Assembly (NCBI RefSeq): GCF_001650695.1
Contig: NZ_LWQS01000093.1
Location: 62,001-126,000, forward strand
Direction of reading: 5' to 3'
Length of the DNA: 64,000 nt
From: Chloroflexus islandicus
GTDB taxonomy: Bacteria; Chloroflexota; Chloroflexia; Chloroflexales; Chloroflexaceae
The translations under genes and the position numbers were made by a program. Shown piece by piece: positions 53,035 through 62,400 of the stretch (its first letter is position 1; the number at the start of each line of letters is the position of its first letter). Below the pieces are notes generated by a model. That model was not told where the DNA came from. It was given only the letters and a program-made list of their open reading frames with translations, and made no database searches.

Positions 53035-56000
53035 ATGCGCCCTTCCACCGTGTGCGCTGCCATGCTGCTGATCGTTCTGATTAGCGCCTCGTTCGCCACA
53101 CCCTCCGCATTACCCGTCAACACGCCGCTGGCGGCAGCGGCAACCTTCAATGAGCCGCCGCCACCACAAGATGGTGCAACGCTACAGGCAATCAACTTCA
53201 TATACATCACAGCCGGTGCCTCACATACCTGTGGAGTGGCGGATAACGGCGCTGTCTATTGCTGGGGCCAGAACGAGTTTGGCCAGCTCGGTGATGGCAC
53301 GACAACTACTCGCCGGACGCCGGTGGCGGTGAGTGGTTTAAGCAGCGCAGTCGCCATCACAGCGGGCTATGCCCACACCTGCGCGGTGCTTAGCGACGGC
53401 ACCGCCCGCTGCTGGGGCGAGAACGGTGCTGGCGCGCTCGGTGATGGCACGACGACCGACCGCTTGACTCCGGTGGCGGTCAGCGGCTTAAGCGGCGCCA
53501 TCGCTCTCGCGGCGGGCGGCTCTCACACCTGCGCCCTCCTCCGCGACGGCACCGCCCGCTGCTGGGGCAACAACGAATATGGTCAGATCGGCAACGGCAC
53601 AACAACCGACCGCCTAACACCGGTGGCGGTCAGCGGTTTAAGCGGTGCCGTCGCCATCGCAGCAGGCAGTAACCACTCCTGCGCGATCCTGCGCGATGGC
53701 ACCGCGCGTTGTTGGGGTTGGAACGACACGGGCCAGCTTGGCGACGGCACGACGATCGACCGCTTGACTCCGGTGACGGTGCGCAACCTGACCGGCGCGG
53801 TTGACATTACGGCAAATGGCCTTAATACCTGCGCTTTACTGGCTAGCGGTTCCGTTCGCTGCTGGGGCGAGAACGAATACGGCCAACTTGGCGACGGCAC
53901 GACGACCGATCGTTTGACTCCGGTGGAGGTCATCGGCCTCAGCGACGCCATCGCCCTCGCGGCAGGCGGCTCTCATACCTGCGCACTCCTGCGCGACGGC
54001 GCCGCCCGCTGCTGGGGTTGGAACTACTATGGCCAGCTCGGCGACGGCACGACGACCAACCGCCTGACGCCGGTGGTGGTCAGCAACTTGAGTGACGCAA
54101 TTGACATTGTGGTGGGTAGCTTCCATACCTGCGCACTCTTGCGCAATGGCGCTATCCGCTGTTGGGGGAGTAACTGGGATGGCGAGCTCGGCGACGGCAC
54201 GCCAACTAAGCGCCTGACACCAGTGGCGGTCAGCGGCTTGAGCGATGCGGTCGCCATCACAGCGGGTGCCGCTCACACCTGCGCCCTCCTGAATGACAGC
54301 ACCGCCCGCTGTTGGGGCAACAACTGGGATGGCGAGCTCGGTAACGGTACGACGACTAACCGGCTAGCACTGGAGACGGTCAGCGGCTTGAGCAACGCCT
54401 TCACCATTACGGCGGGCGCTTCCCACACCTGCGCGCTCCTGAGCAACGGCTCGGCCCGCTGCTGGGGGAGTAATGGGGCTGGTCAGCTCGGCGACGGCAC
54501 AACGACCGACCGCCTAACACCGGTAAGGGTCAGCGGGCTAAGCGGCGCCATCGCCATCACAGCGGGTGCCGCTCACACCTGCGCCCTCCTGAATGACAGC
54601 ACCGCCCGCTGTTGGGGCTACAACTGGGATGGCGAGCTCGGCGACGGCACAACGACCGACCGCCTGACACCGGTAAGGGTCAGCGGGCTAAGCGGCGCCA
54701 TCGCTATCACGGCGGGTGCCGCTCACACCTGCGCGCTCCTGAGCAACGGCTCGGCCCGCTGCTGGGGGAGTAATTGGGCTGGTCAGCTCGGCGATGGCAC
54801 AACGACCGACCGCCTGACACCGGTAGCGGTCAACGGGCTAAGCGGCGCCATCGCTATCACGGCGGGTAACGCTCACACCTGCGCCCTCCTGAGTGACAGC
54901 ACCGCCCGTTGCTGGGGGAGTAACTGGGATGGCCAGATCGGCGACGGCACGACAACCGACCGCCTGACACCGGTGGCGGTCAGCGGCTTGAGCGATGCGG
55001 TTGACATCCAAGCAAGTTACAACCACACCTGCGCCCTCCTGCGCGATGGCACTGCCCGCTGCTGGGGGAGTAATTGGGCTGGTCAGCTCGGCGACGGCAC
55101 GACAACCGACCGCCTGACACCGGTGGCGGTCAATGGGCTGAGCGACGCCTTCGCCATCACGGCTGGTACATGGTATACCTGCGTACTCCTGCACGACAGT
55201 ACCGCTCGCTGCTGGGGTTGGAACTACGATGGCCAGCTCGGCGATGGCACAGCCAGTTACAGTCCAGTGCCGGTGACGGTGGCGGGATCGGGTGACGCCA
55301 CATACGCCATCACCGGAAGCGTTGTCACAGTGAACGATCTACCAATGCGCGGTGTCGAAATCAAGACCAATACCGGCATCGCGACGACAACCGATAGCAA
55401 TGGTCAATATCGCATTGCTGATCTGCGCGCTGGCACGTATTCAATCACGGCTAGTACACCGGGCTATACCTTCAACGGTCCTCTCACCGTCACTGTCGGT
55501 TCGGGCGCCGGGGCAACAGCAAATTTCACCGGAACACCTAAATCAGTCACACGCACGCCACTGATCTTCATCCCCGGCATCATGGGAAGTAAGCTGTTGG
55601 TAAAGGAGAACGACACCCTGTACACAATATGGCCGGGTGTACCCTCGTATAATAACCGGGCAATCTTACGCGACAGATATATGACGAGACTCGACACTGG
55701 CGTAGTGACCGCAACGGATGCAATTCGATACATGCCGGTGCCACCATTGCCAGACTACGAAATATACGAACCTTTACTCGATTACCTTTCAAAATCAGTT
55801 GACGCGGGAGGATTGGGTTATCAGGAACTCGAACCTTATTGGGAGACGCCTCTGAATCGATGCCAGTCGATCCCCCAAGCGACAGGAAGCCAGATCACGC
55901 TCTTTGTCTTCGCTTACGACTGGCGCCAACCGATCGAGCGAAACGCCGAAGAGCTCGGCAGGTTGATCACCTGCGTCCGTGCATTGCACGACACACCTCA

Positions 56001-57504
56001 GGTTAATCTGCTGGCGCACAGTATGGGCGGGCTAGTCGCTGGCGTCTATGCGCAAAATCTCGGCGACTCGGTCTACGTGGATAAGCTGATCACGATTGCG
56101 ACCCCATGGCACGGTGCGCCGAAAATGTTGATGGCACTCTTCACCGGCAAGGAACCGATAGACTGGGTATCACGAAAGGTTATCGGCGTCTCAACCTACG
56201 ACATTATGAGGTGGGCGCGCGCCTTCCCCGGCGCCCATCAACTGCTTCCCAGCCACATCTATGTCGATGTCCATCGCAATGTCGTGTTCGAGGAAAAAGG
56301 CTGGGATGCAGATAAAAATGGCAAGGATCGAGAAGCATATCATACCTACAGCCAGCTCATCGCGATGTTGAACAGAAACTATGGACAAGTGGGAACGAAC
56401 GCCGAGCATTTCAGCCGTACCTATGTGACCAACTGGCGTCCAGAAGGGTCACAAGTCGAGTATTATATAATCTCCGGTAATATGGGAACCAATACCACAA
56501 TCAGCAAGGTTGAAGTGCGTAAGACTGTCAATTGCACGGTGACGTCAAATCCGCAACCAACCACGGCTAACCATTTCATAATTGTAGTGCCCTCGACATG
56601 CTTCTTTTCGCCTGAATACTATGCGTTGAAATTCGCTGCAGGCGATGCGACAGTGCCAATAAACAGCGCATCCCCACAAGGCTGGACATCATATCTTGTT
56701 ACTGCGGGGGAAACTGAGCATACCCAACTGACGAGAAATCCTATCGTTTGGGATAAGATCAGGAGCGCCTTGAGCGGTCAGCTTAGCGCTCAAGCACAGT
56801 CAGCCGGGATGCTATCCGCACCCGCGCCAGCCGTGTATATCACCGGCATCGGCTTCCCGGCGCTCTCCGTCACTGACAGCCTTGGCAACTACGTTGGTTC
56901 GGATGGCACGCTCGCCGTCACCGATACAGTCGTCGCCGACTACTACCCGCTTGGTACGGACGCACACGCGCTCGTGTTACCGGCAAGTGAGACGTATACC
57001 GTGACGCTGCGCACGGGCGATGGTCCCTTCCGCCTTGAGATCACCCGCGGCACGGGTGACAGCGCCGACCTTTCAGTACGGTATCTTGATCTGAGCCTGC
57101 CCGCAAATATCAGCGCAACTCTCCGCATCACCCCGCAGGGCATTGAACAACTGCATGCCGATACTGACGGCGATGGCACGTTTGAGACCGAGATTTCACC
57201 GACAGCTAGCGTCACTGGCGCCGCCGCTAATGACCTCGATGCGCCGGCAGTGACGATCACTGTCACAGGACCACTCAATGCCAAAACGGTGACAATCATC
57301 GCCACTGATAGCGGCGCCGGAGTGAAGCAGGTGCTCTATTCGCTCGACGGGACGACCTTCCAGCCCTACACCGCACCGTTCGTCGTCGATGCGATGCAGA
57401 CACCAGTGATCTACGCCTTCGCCGATGACAACGTCGCCAACCGGTCGTCGTTGCTTACGGAGCGGCTGTTGTGGCCCACGTACCTGCCGCTGACGATGCG
57501 GTAG
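53035..57504 (+). CDS. Secreted RCC1-repeat / LCAT-like alpha/beta hydrolase fusion
   Basis: A 1489-residue secreted protein. After a signal peptide (about 1-25), residues about 52-752 hold fourteen 50-residue RCC1 repeats with core AITAGAxHTCALLxDGTARCWGxN and GQLGDGTTTDRLTPVAVSGL, enough for two seven-bladed propellers. A carboxypeptidase-regulatory-like beta domain (about 755-835) follows. An LCAT/lipase-like hydrolase then runs to about 1230, with IFIPGIMGSKL near 845 and the nucleophile elbow AHSMGG near 995. Beta domains and the tail TYLPLTMR end it. GAGGAGG lies 5 bases before the ATG at 53035. The fusion suggests a secreted lipase or esterase with a large binding scaffold; the substrate is unknown. 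Confidence 0.82.
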   Translation: MRPSTVCAAMLLIVLISASFATPSALPVNTPLAAAATFNEPPPPQDGATLQAINFIYITAGASHTCGVADNGAVYCWGQNEFGQLGDGTTTTRRTPVAVSGLSSAVAITAGYAHTCAVLSDGTARCWGENGAGALGDGTTTDRLTPVAVSGLSGAIALAAGGSHTCALLRDGTARCWGNNEYGQIGNGTTTDRLTPVAVSGLSGAVAIAAGSNHSCAILRDGTARCWGWNDTGQLGDGTTIDRLTPVTVRNLTGAVDITANGLNTCALLASGSVRCWGENEYGQLGDGTTTDRLTPVEVIGLSDAIALAAGGSHTCALLRDGAARCWGWNYYGQLGDGTTTNRLTPVVVSNLSDAIDIVVGSFHTCALLRNGAIRCWGSNWDGELGDGTPTKRLTPVAVSGLSDAVAITAGAAHTCALLNDSTARCWGNNWDGELGNGTTTNRLALETVSGLSNAFTITAGASHTCALLSNGSARCWGSNGAGQLGDGTTTDRLTPVRVSGLSGAIAITAGAAHTCALLNDSTARCWGYNWDGELGDGTTTDRLTPVRVSGLSGAIAITAGAAHTCALLSNGSARCWGSNWAGQLGDGTTTDRLTPVAVNGLSGAIAITAGNAHTCALLSDSTARCWGSNWDGQIGDGTTTDRLTPVAVSGLSDAVDIQASYNHTCALLRDGTARCWGSNWAGQLGDGTTTDRLTPVAVNGLSDAFAITAGTWYTCVLLHDSTARCWGWNYDGQLGDGTASYSPVPVTVAGSGDATYAITGSVVTVNDLPMRGVEIKTNTGIATTTDSNGQYRIADLRAGTYSITASTPGYTFNGPLTVTVGSGAGATANFTGTPKSVTRTPLIFIPGIMGSKLLVKENDTLYTIWPGVPSYNNRAILRDRYMTRLDTGVVTATDAIRYMPVPPLPDYEIYEPLLDYLSKSVDAGGLGYQELEPYWETPLNRCQSIPQATGSQITLFVFAYDWRQPIERNAEELGRLITCVRALHDTPQVNLLAHSMGGLVAGVYAQNLGDSVYVDKLITIATPWHGAPKMLMALFTGKEPIDWVSRKVIGVSTYDIMRWARAFPGAHQLLPSHIYVDVHRNVVFEEKGWDADKNGKDREAYHTYSQLIAMLNRNYGQVGTNAEHFSRTYVTNWRPEGSQVEYYIISGNMGTNTTISKVEVRKTVNCTVTSNPQPTTANHFIIVVPSTCFFSPEYYALKFAAGDATVPINSASPQGWTSYLVTAGETEHTQLTRNPIVWDKIRSALSGQLSAQAQSAGMLSAPAPAVYITGIGFPALSVTDSLGNYVGSDGTLAVTDTVVADYYPLGTDAHALVLPASETYTVTLRTGDGPFRLEITRGTGDSADLSVRYLDLSLPANISATLRITPQGIEQLHADTDGDGTFETEISPTASVTGAAANDLDAPAVTITVTGPLNAKTVTIIATDSGAGVKQVLYSLDGTTFQPYTAPFVVDAMQTPVIYAFADDNVANRSSLLTERLLWPTYLPLTMR

Positions 57505-57543
57505 CGCGGCGTGGCCGTAAGCATGATGCGGACACCCATTGAT

Positions 57544-57592
57544 CTGTGTCAATCCGTTTCCCATTCGCGCAATAGCCTACGGATTGACACAG
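57544..57592. terminator. Bidirectional hairpin terminator
   Basis: A 14-base stem, CTGTGTCAATCCGT (57544-57557) and ACGGATTGACACAG (57579-57592), with a 21-base loop, between convergent genes ending at 57504 and 57667. It resembles the hairpin at 45989-46032 in shape and partly in sequence. Confidence 0.5.
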
Positions 57593-57666
57593 GTATTATG
57601 GATTGTCACCCAATCCGGGTACATCCACCCAAACCCTTGTCCCCTGCCACACACCCTGCCCGTCGC

Positions 57667-58389
57667 CTACGGTTGCGGACGCAGCGGTTCACCCCGCTCC
57701 CACGCTTGCAGGTACGCAAACGGCGGGATCTCGCCGCGCCGCACGGCCCAATCGTCCGGCGTCGTCGGGCGCGAGATGCCAAAATGCAGGTGCGGCGGCG
57801 TGCCGCGCGCATTGCCGCTGTTGCCGGTGTACCCCAACACCTGCCCCGCCTCGACCCGCACCCCCGGCTCGATCCCGTCGGCGACCGCCGATAAATGCGA
57901 GCCATAGTAGCGCCAACCGTCATCACCGATGATTGCGACTGCCAAACCGCCGCGATGCTCTGGCCGGTTGGTGGCCGGATCCCAACGATCGACCCGGCTG
58001 ACAAAATCGACCACGCCGCTCGTGGGGGCCACAAATTCGCTCCCAACCGGGCAAAAGATATCGGCAGCCGGATAGTCGTGATGGTAGGGGCCATACTCAA
58101 TCCGTGCGCCGCGCACCGGGAAGACGTAGGTGAGGACGACTGGCGTTGGCGATGGCGGTACCGGCGTTGGCTCAGGCGTGGGTGTCACAGTAGGAGAAGG
58201 CAGCGGGCTAGGCCGCGGGGTGCGTGTCGGTGGGAGCGGCGTCGGGATCGCCGTCACCGTCGCTGCTACCATCGTTGCCGTCGCCACCGGTGCAGCCTGC
58301 TGGCTTACCGGCCCAGCGTTCTCGCCACAACCGGCCAGCGCGAGCACGAATGCCGCCACCACTAAAAACCTGACAGCATGCGTGCTCAT
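57667..58389 (-). CDS. M23-family metallopeptidase lipoprotein
   Basis: A 240-residue lipoprotein: signal peptide ending in the lipobox LALAGC, a Thr/Pro-rich linker (about 35-80, TPLPPTRTPRPSPLPSP), then an M23/LytM domain. Zinc-site motifs are HHDYPAADI and HLHFGI; YGSHL and GYTGNSG are also typical. M23 enzymes cut peptidoglycan cross-bridges. The first His-Asp spacing is longer than the common HxxxD, so activity is not certain. Its ATG overlaps the stop of the upstream gene (58386-58389), so the two are co-translated. Confidence 0.82.
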   Translation of the reverse strand: MSTHAVRFLVVAAFVLALAGCGENAGPVSQQAAPVATATMVAATVTAIPTPLPPTRTPRPSPLPSPTVTPTPEPTPVPPSPTPVVLTYVFPVRGARIEYGPYHHDYPAADIFCPVGSEFVAPTSGVVDFVSRVDRWDPATNRPEHRGGLAVAIIGDDGWRYYGSHLSAVADGIEPGVRVEAGQVLGYTGNSGNARGTPPHLHFGISRPTTPDDWAVRRGEIPPFAYLQAWERGEPLRPQP

Positions 58390-59165
58390 CGCACCACCCC
58401 TATCACTTCCACCTCGCTCATCGGCGTAAAATCGCGCCCATTGTCCACTGCCGGCGGCACACTCTCCAGAATCACAATCCGGATCGCATCAGTCACAACG
58501 TTATTCACCCGGATCGGCTGCAACACCGCTTGATCATCGAGCAACGCCTCGATCCGCACACCGGAGCGAAACTCCAGCCGCACCCGGCGCACCCGCCGGT
58601 TCTGCCAAAACCGGTTCGTACCATCGACGGGATCAATCTTGGCATAACCCGGCAGAATCAACACCTCACGCACCTCAACCGGGCCGGCAAACTCGAGCAG
58701 CAGCCACTGATTCACGCCATCACCCGCAACCCGCCACGCCGTATCGAACCGGCCATCAACCGCATTATCGGGCGTAAACGTCGTCGTATTGCCTTGTGCA
58801 TCGCGCGAATTCGGCGCATAATCGCTGGCGCTGACCCGCAGCGGCGTTATTTGGGCCACCGCCGCCGGACGGGGCGTGCGGGTTGGCAACCCGCCAGATG
58901 AACTCGCCGGCACTGCTGTCGCCGTCAGCCCTGCCGCCGCCGGACGGGGCGTGCGGGTTGGCAACGCCGGTGTAGCGCTCGCCATAGCAGGCCGCGGCGT
59001 GCGCGTCGGCAGCGCCACCCGCGTCGCCGTCAGCACCGCCGGCGAACTAGCCCCGCCCGGTTGCACACTCCGGTTCTGGGTCACGACAAACGCAACGCCC
59101 CCTATGATCGCAAGCAACGTCACGACCGCCACGACGCCGATAATGAGGGTTGTCTGGCGACCCAT
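58386..59165 (-). CDS. Membrane-anchored discoidin-like (NADase-type glycan-binding) domain protein
   Basis: A 259-residue protein. One N-terminal membrane helix (LIIGVVAVVTLLAIIGGVAFVV) is followed by a linker with three LPTRTPRPA repeats (about 50-105). The C-terminal domain (about 110-259) is discoidin-like: NAVDGRFDTAWRVAGDG, WLLLEFAGPVEVREV, VRRVRLEF and FTPMSEVEV. This resembles the NADase-type glycan-binding domain found on bacterial surface proteins. It overlaps the M23 lipoprotein gene by ATGA and shares the TRTPRP linker style with it, so the two probably act together at the cell envelope. Confidence 0.75.
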   Translation of the reverse strand: MGRQTTLIIGVVAVVTLLAIIGGVAFVVTQNRSVQPGGASSPAVLTATRVALPTRTPRPAMASATPALPTRTPRPAAAGLTATAVPASSSGGLPTRTPRPAAVAQITPLRVSASDYAPNSRDAQGNTTTFTPDNAVDGRFDTAWRVAGDGVNQWLLLEFAGPVEVREVLILPGYAKIDPVDGTNRFWQNRRVRRVRLEFRSGVRIEALLDDQAVLQPIRVNNVVTDAIRIVILESVPPAVDNGRDFTPMSEVEVIGVVR

Positions 59166-59422
59166 ACACGCCTCCCCCGCCCCAATCCGCCTACCCCACT
59201 ATGCAGCGGCGGAAAAACGCTTCCGTCGCAACCGAACTATTTTGATTGTAGCAACTGGTTGGGTAAGGTCAATGATGAATATGGCAACAGAGGAGCGTAG
59301 ATTCGGACGATCAACCCGGTTCCGGGCAAGCGGTGGAGGGGGATTAAGGGCGGAACAATATTTGCATCCAAATACCTGATGTGAGATAATTTATATAGCT
59401 CACTCAATGACAAATTAGCACT

Positions 59423-62400
59423 ATGCTCTCTGAAGCTGTTCTCTCTGCCATCACCGAAACGATCTTTAACCATCTGATTCAGGACAGTGGGCCTAGCACA
59501 CACACCGTGTTGGGCATTGACCTACAACAGCGTGCATTCCAGACGGCGTTCGCAAAGGCTTACTCCTCCTTTGCTAAGCAGCATCCCGATTGGGTGGCAG
59601 CGCTCTTTGATCAGGCTTTCCTCACCGGCCCTGCTGCGCCGCTACTTGCAACCCTTCTCACTCGACGCGGCCACCCTGCTCCGGAAGATCTAGCCCGGCG
59701 CTGGTGTGACCATCTGGGGCTTGTAGCAACCCCGCATCGGTTAGCTGAAGCTACTCGTGTTGCAGCCAATTTTTTAGCGGCGCTTGAGTCAGAGTTAGCA
59801 AACCAACTAATTTTGCAGGCTGTTTGGGACTCACGCGTGCTCGATCAGATCAGCAACGATGTTGCTGAGATACGCCGTCTGCTCGACGAGCAGTTTCGCA
59901 CCGCACTAGACGCATCGCGCCAAGTGACGATTGGCGGGGAGGTGCGCGATAGCGTTGTCATCACTGGCGATCGCAACACTGTTTTCATTCAACATGTTAT
60001 TGCGCCGATACGTCGCCTACCGATCGACTACACTACCCGCATCAAAAGCTTTCGCGACAACTACCTCGGTACGCCACAGCATCCTGTCACCTTCGGCGGT
60101 CGCGAAGAGGTGTTGCGCCAATTGGATAATTGGCTGGCAGATCCGACCACCCCCTACCTCTTGCTTACCGCGCCCGCCGGACGCGGTAAGTCGGCGCTGC
60201 TGGCGCAATGGTTAGCCCAGCTATGTTCTAGCTTGCCAATCGTCTTTGTGCCGATCAGCATCCGCTTCAGCACGAACTCTGCCAGTGTGGCTTTTGCCAG
60301 CTTAGCTGAACAACTGGCTCGCTCCTTTAACGAAGAGATTCTCACCGACGCCAATACGCCTTATGAGGTATGGCGCGGCATCTGCAGCAGGTACCTGCAA
60401 CGTCAGCCGCCTCAAGGCCGCTTGCTCGTCGTGCTCGACGGGGTAGACGAGGCAGCAGACTGGGATGCCGACGGTGCGCTCTTCCCGCTCAACCCGCCGC
60501 CGGGGTTAAAGGTCATTGTCAGTGCCCGACTGACCGCTCATCGTTCAGAAGCGAAAGACTGGCTCAGGGCGCTGGTATGGGATCGGCTGAACGTGGATTG
60601 CCTCATGCTTGATCCACTCGACAAAACCGGGTTGAGCGACGTGCTAAAGAAGATGAATAGGTCGCTCGATCAACTGGCGCACCAGCCCTTTATCGATGAA
60701 CTGTACCGGCTGACTGGCGGCGAGCCGTTGCTTGTCAGGTTATATGTCGAAGATTTGTGGCAATGCAGCACACATGCGTCACGGCTTACGGCAGAAGACC
60801 TGAGCACGATCAAGCCCGGCTACAAAGGATACATGGATCGTTGGTTCGAGGATCAGCGCAAACTGTGGGGGGATGACACCCCACTGAAAGAACGGAGTGT
60901 GCGCGAAACGCTCAACCTACTGGCTACAGCGTTGGGACCGTTGCAGGCAGACGATCTGCTTTCCCTTGCAGACCGCAGCGCCATCGAAGACTCTTGGATG
61001 CTTGATCAAGCTCTGTACCCACTAGAACGCTTCGTGATTGCCACAAACGATGGTTATGTGTTCAGCCACCCGAAACTGGGTGATTACTTCTTCGAGAATC
61101 TGACTAACAGCGAACGGCAGGCGCTAGAGCAGCGGTTTCTTCAGTGGTGCAAGTGCGTGTTCGACAACCTGCACAAGGAAAGTCTTGCGCCACAGCAAGC
61201 GCCACCCTACGTAGTGCGGTTCTACCGCGCCCACCTGCAACGCGCCAATACCCCGCTTTCCAACCTACGCCACCTAGCCGAAAGCCAAGCATGGGCAGCC
61301 ACATGGGAAGCGTATGAAGGAGGTTATAATGGCTACTTGAGCGACATCGCCGCTGTATGGCAGCGCGCCGCTGCTGAGAACCGGCTGGCCGCAGAGGCGC
61401 ACCAGCCCAAGCCCACACCGCACCTAGGGCTGGAGATCCGCTGCGCCCTAATCGAATCAACCATCCGTGCGCTTGTGTATAACTTGCCGCCTAACTTGCC
61501 GAAACTACTAGTGCAGCACGGCATATGGAGCGTCACCCAAGCTATGTCCTATGTGCGCCAGATGCTGGACGGGCACCAACAAGCAACCACACTACGGACA
61601 CTAGCTCCACACCTGTCGCTGGAACTACTGCACGACGCTCTCGTCGCCGCCCGCAAGATTAAGGAGGAGTTGTTCCGCGCCGATGCGCTCGCCGCGCTGG
61701 CGCCGCACCTGCCGAAGGGGCTGCTGCCGGACGCTCTCACTGCCGCCTGTGAGATTAAAAAAGAGCCATTCCGCACTGAGGCGCTCACCGCGCTGGTACC
61801 GTACCTGCCCGAAACGGAACGGCACGCCGTTCTAACCGACGCCCTTGCCGCCGCCTGCAAGATTGCGGACGAGAAGTACCGCGCTGAGGCGATCATCGCG
61901 CTGGCGCCGCACTTACCCGAAACGGAACGGCACGCCGTCCTAACCGACGCCCTTGCCGCCGCCTGCAAGATTCCCGAGAAGTCGTTCCGTACCAAGGTAC
62001 TCGCCGAGCTGGCGCCGCACTTACCCGAAACGGAACGGCACGCCGTCCTACTCAAAGCCCTTGCTGTCACCCGCAAGATTGCGGACAAGAAGACCCGCGC
62101 CGAGATGCTCGCTGCGCTAGCACCACATCTATCAGGGAAGGATCGGTACGCCGTCCTAACCGAGGCCCTCGCCGCTGCGCGCGAGATTGCCGAGGATTGG
62201 CTCCGTGTCAAAGGGATCGCCGCGCTGGCACCGCACTTACCCGAAACGGAACGGTACGCCGTCCTAACCGAGGCCCTCGCCGCCGCCCGCAAGATTGACG
62301 AGCAGAAGTATTGGTTCCGCGCCGAAGCTCTCGCCGCGCTGGTACCGTACCTGCCCGAAACGGAACGGCACGCCGTCCTAACCGAGGCCCTCGCCGCCAC

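Noticed and set aside
53190-55300. Regular 150-base periodicity suggestive of a CRISPR-like or satellite array
   Set aside because: The period is in frame and encodes RCC1 repeats; there are no constant repeats with variable spacers.
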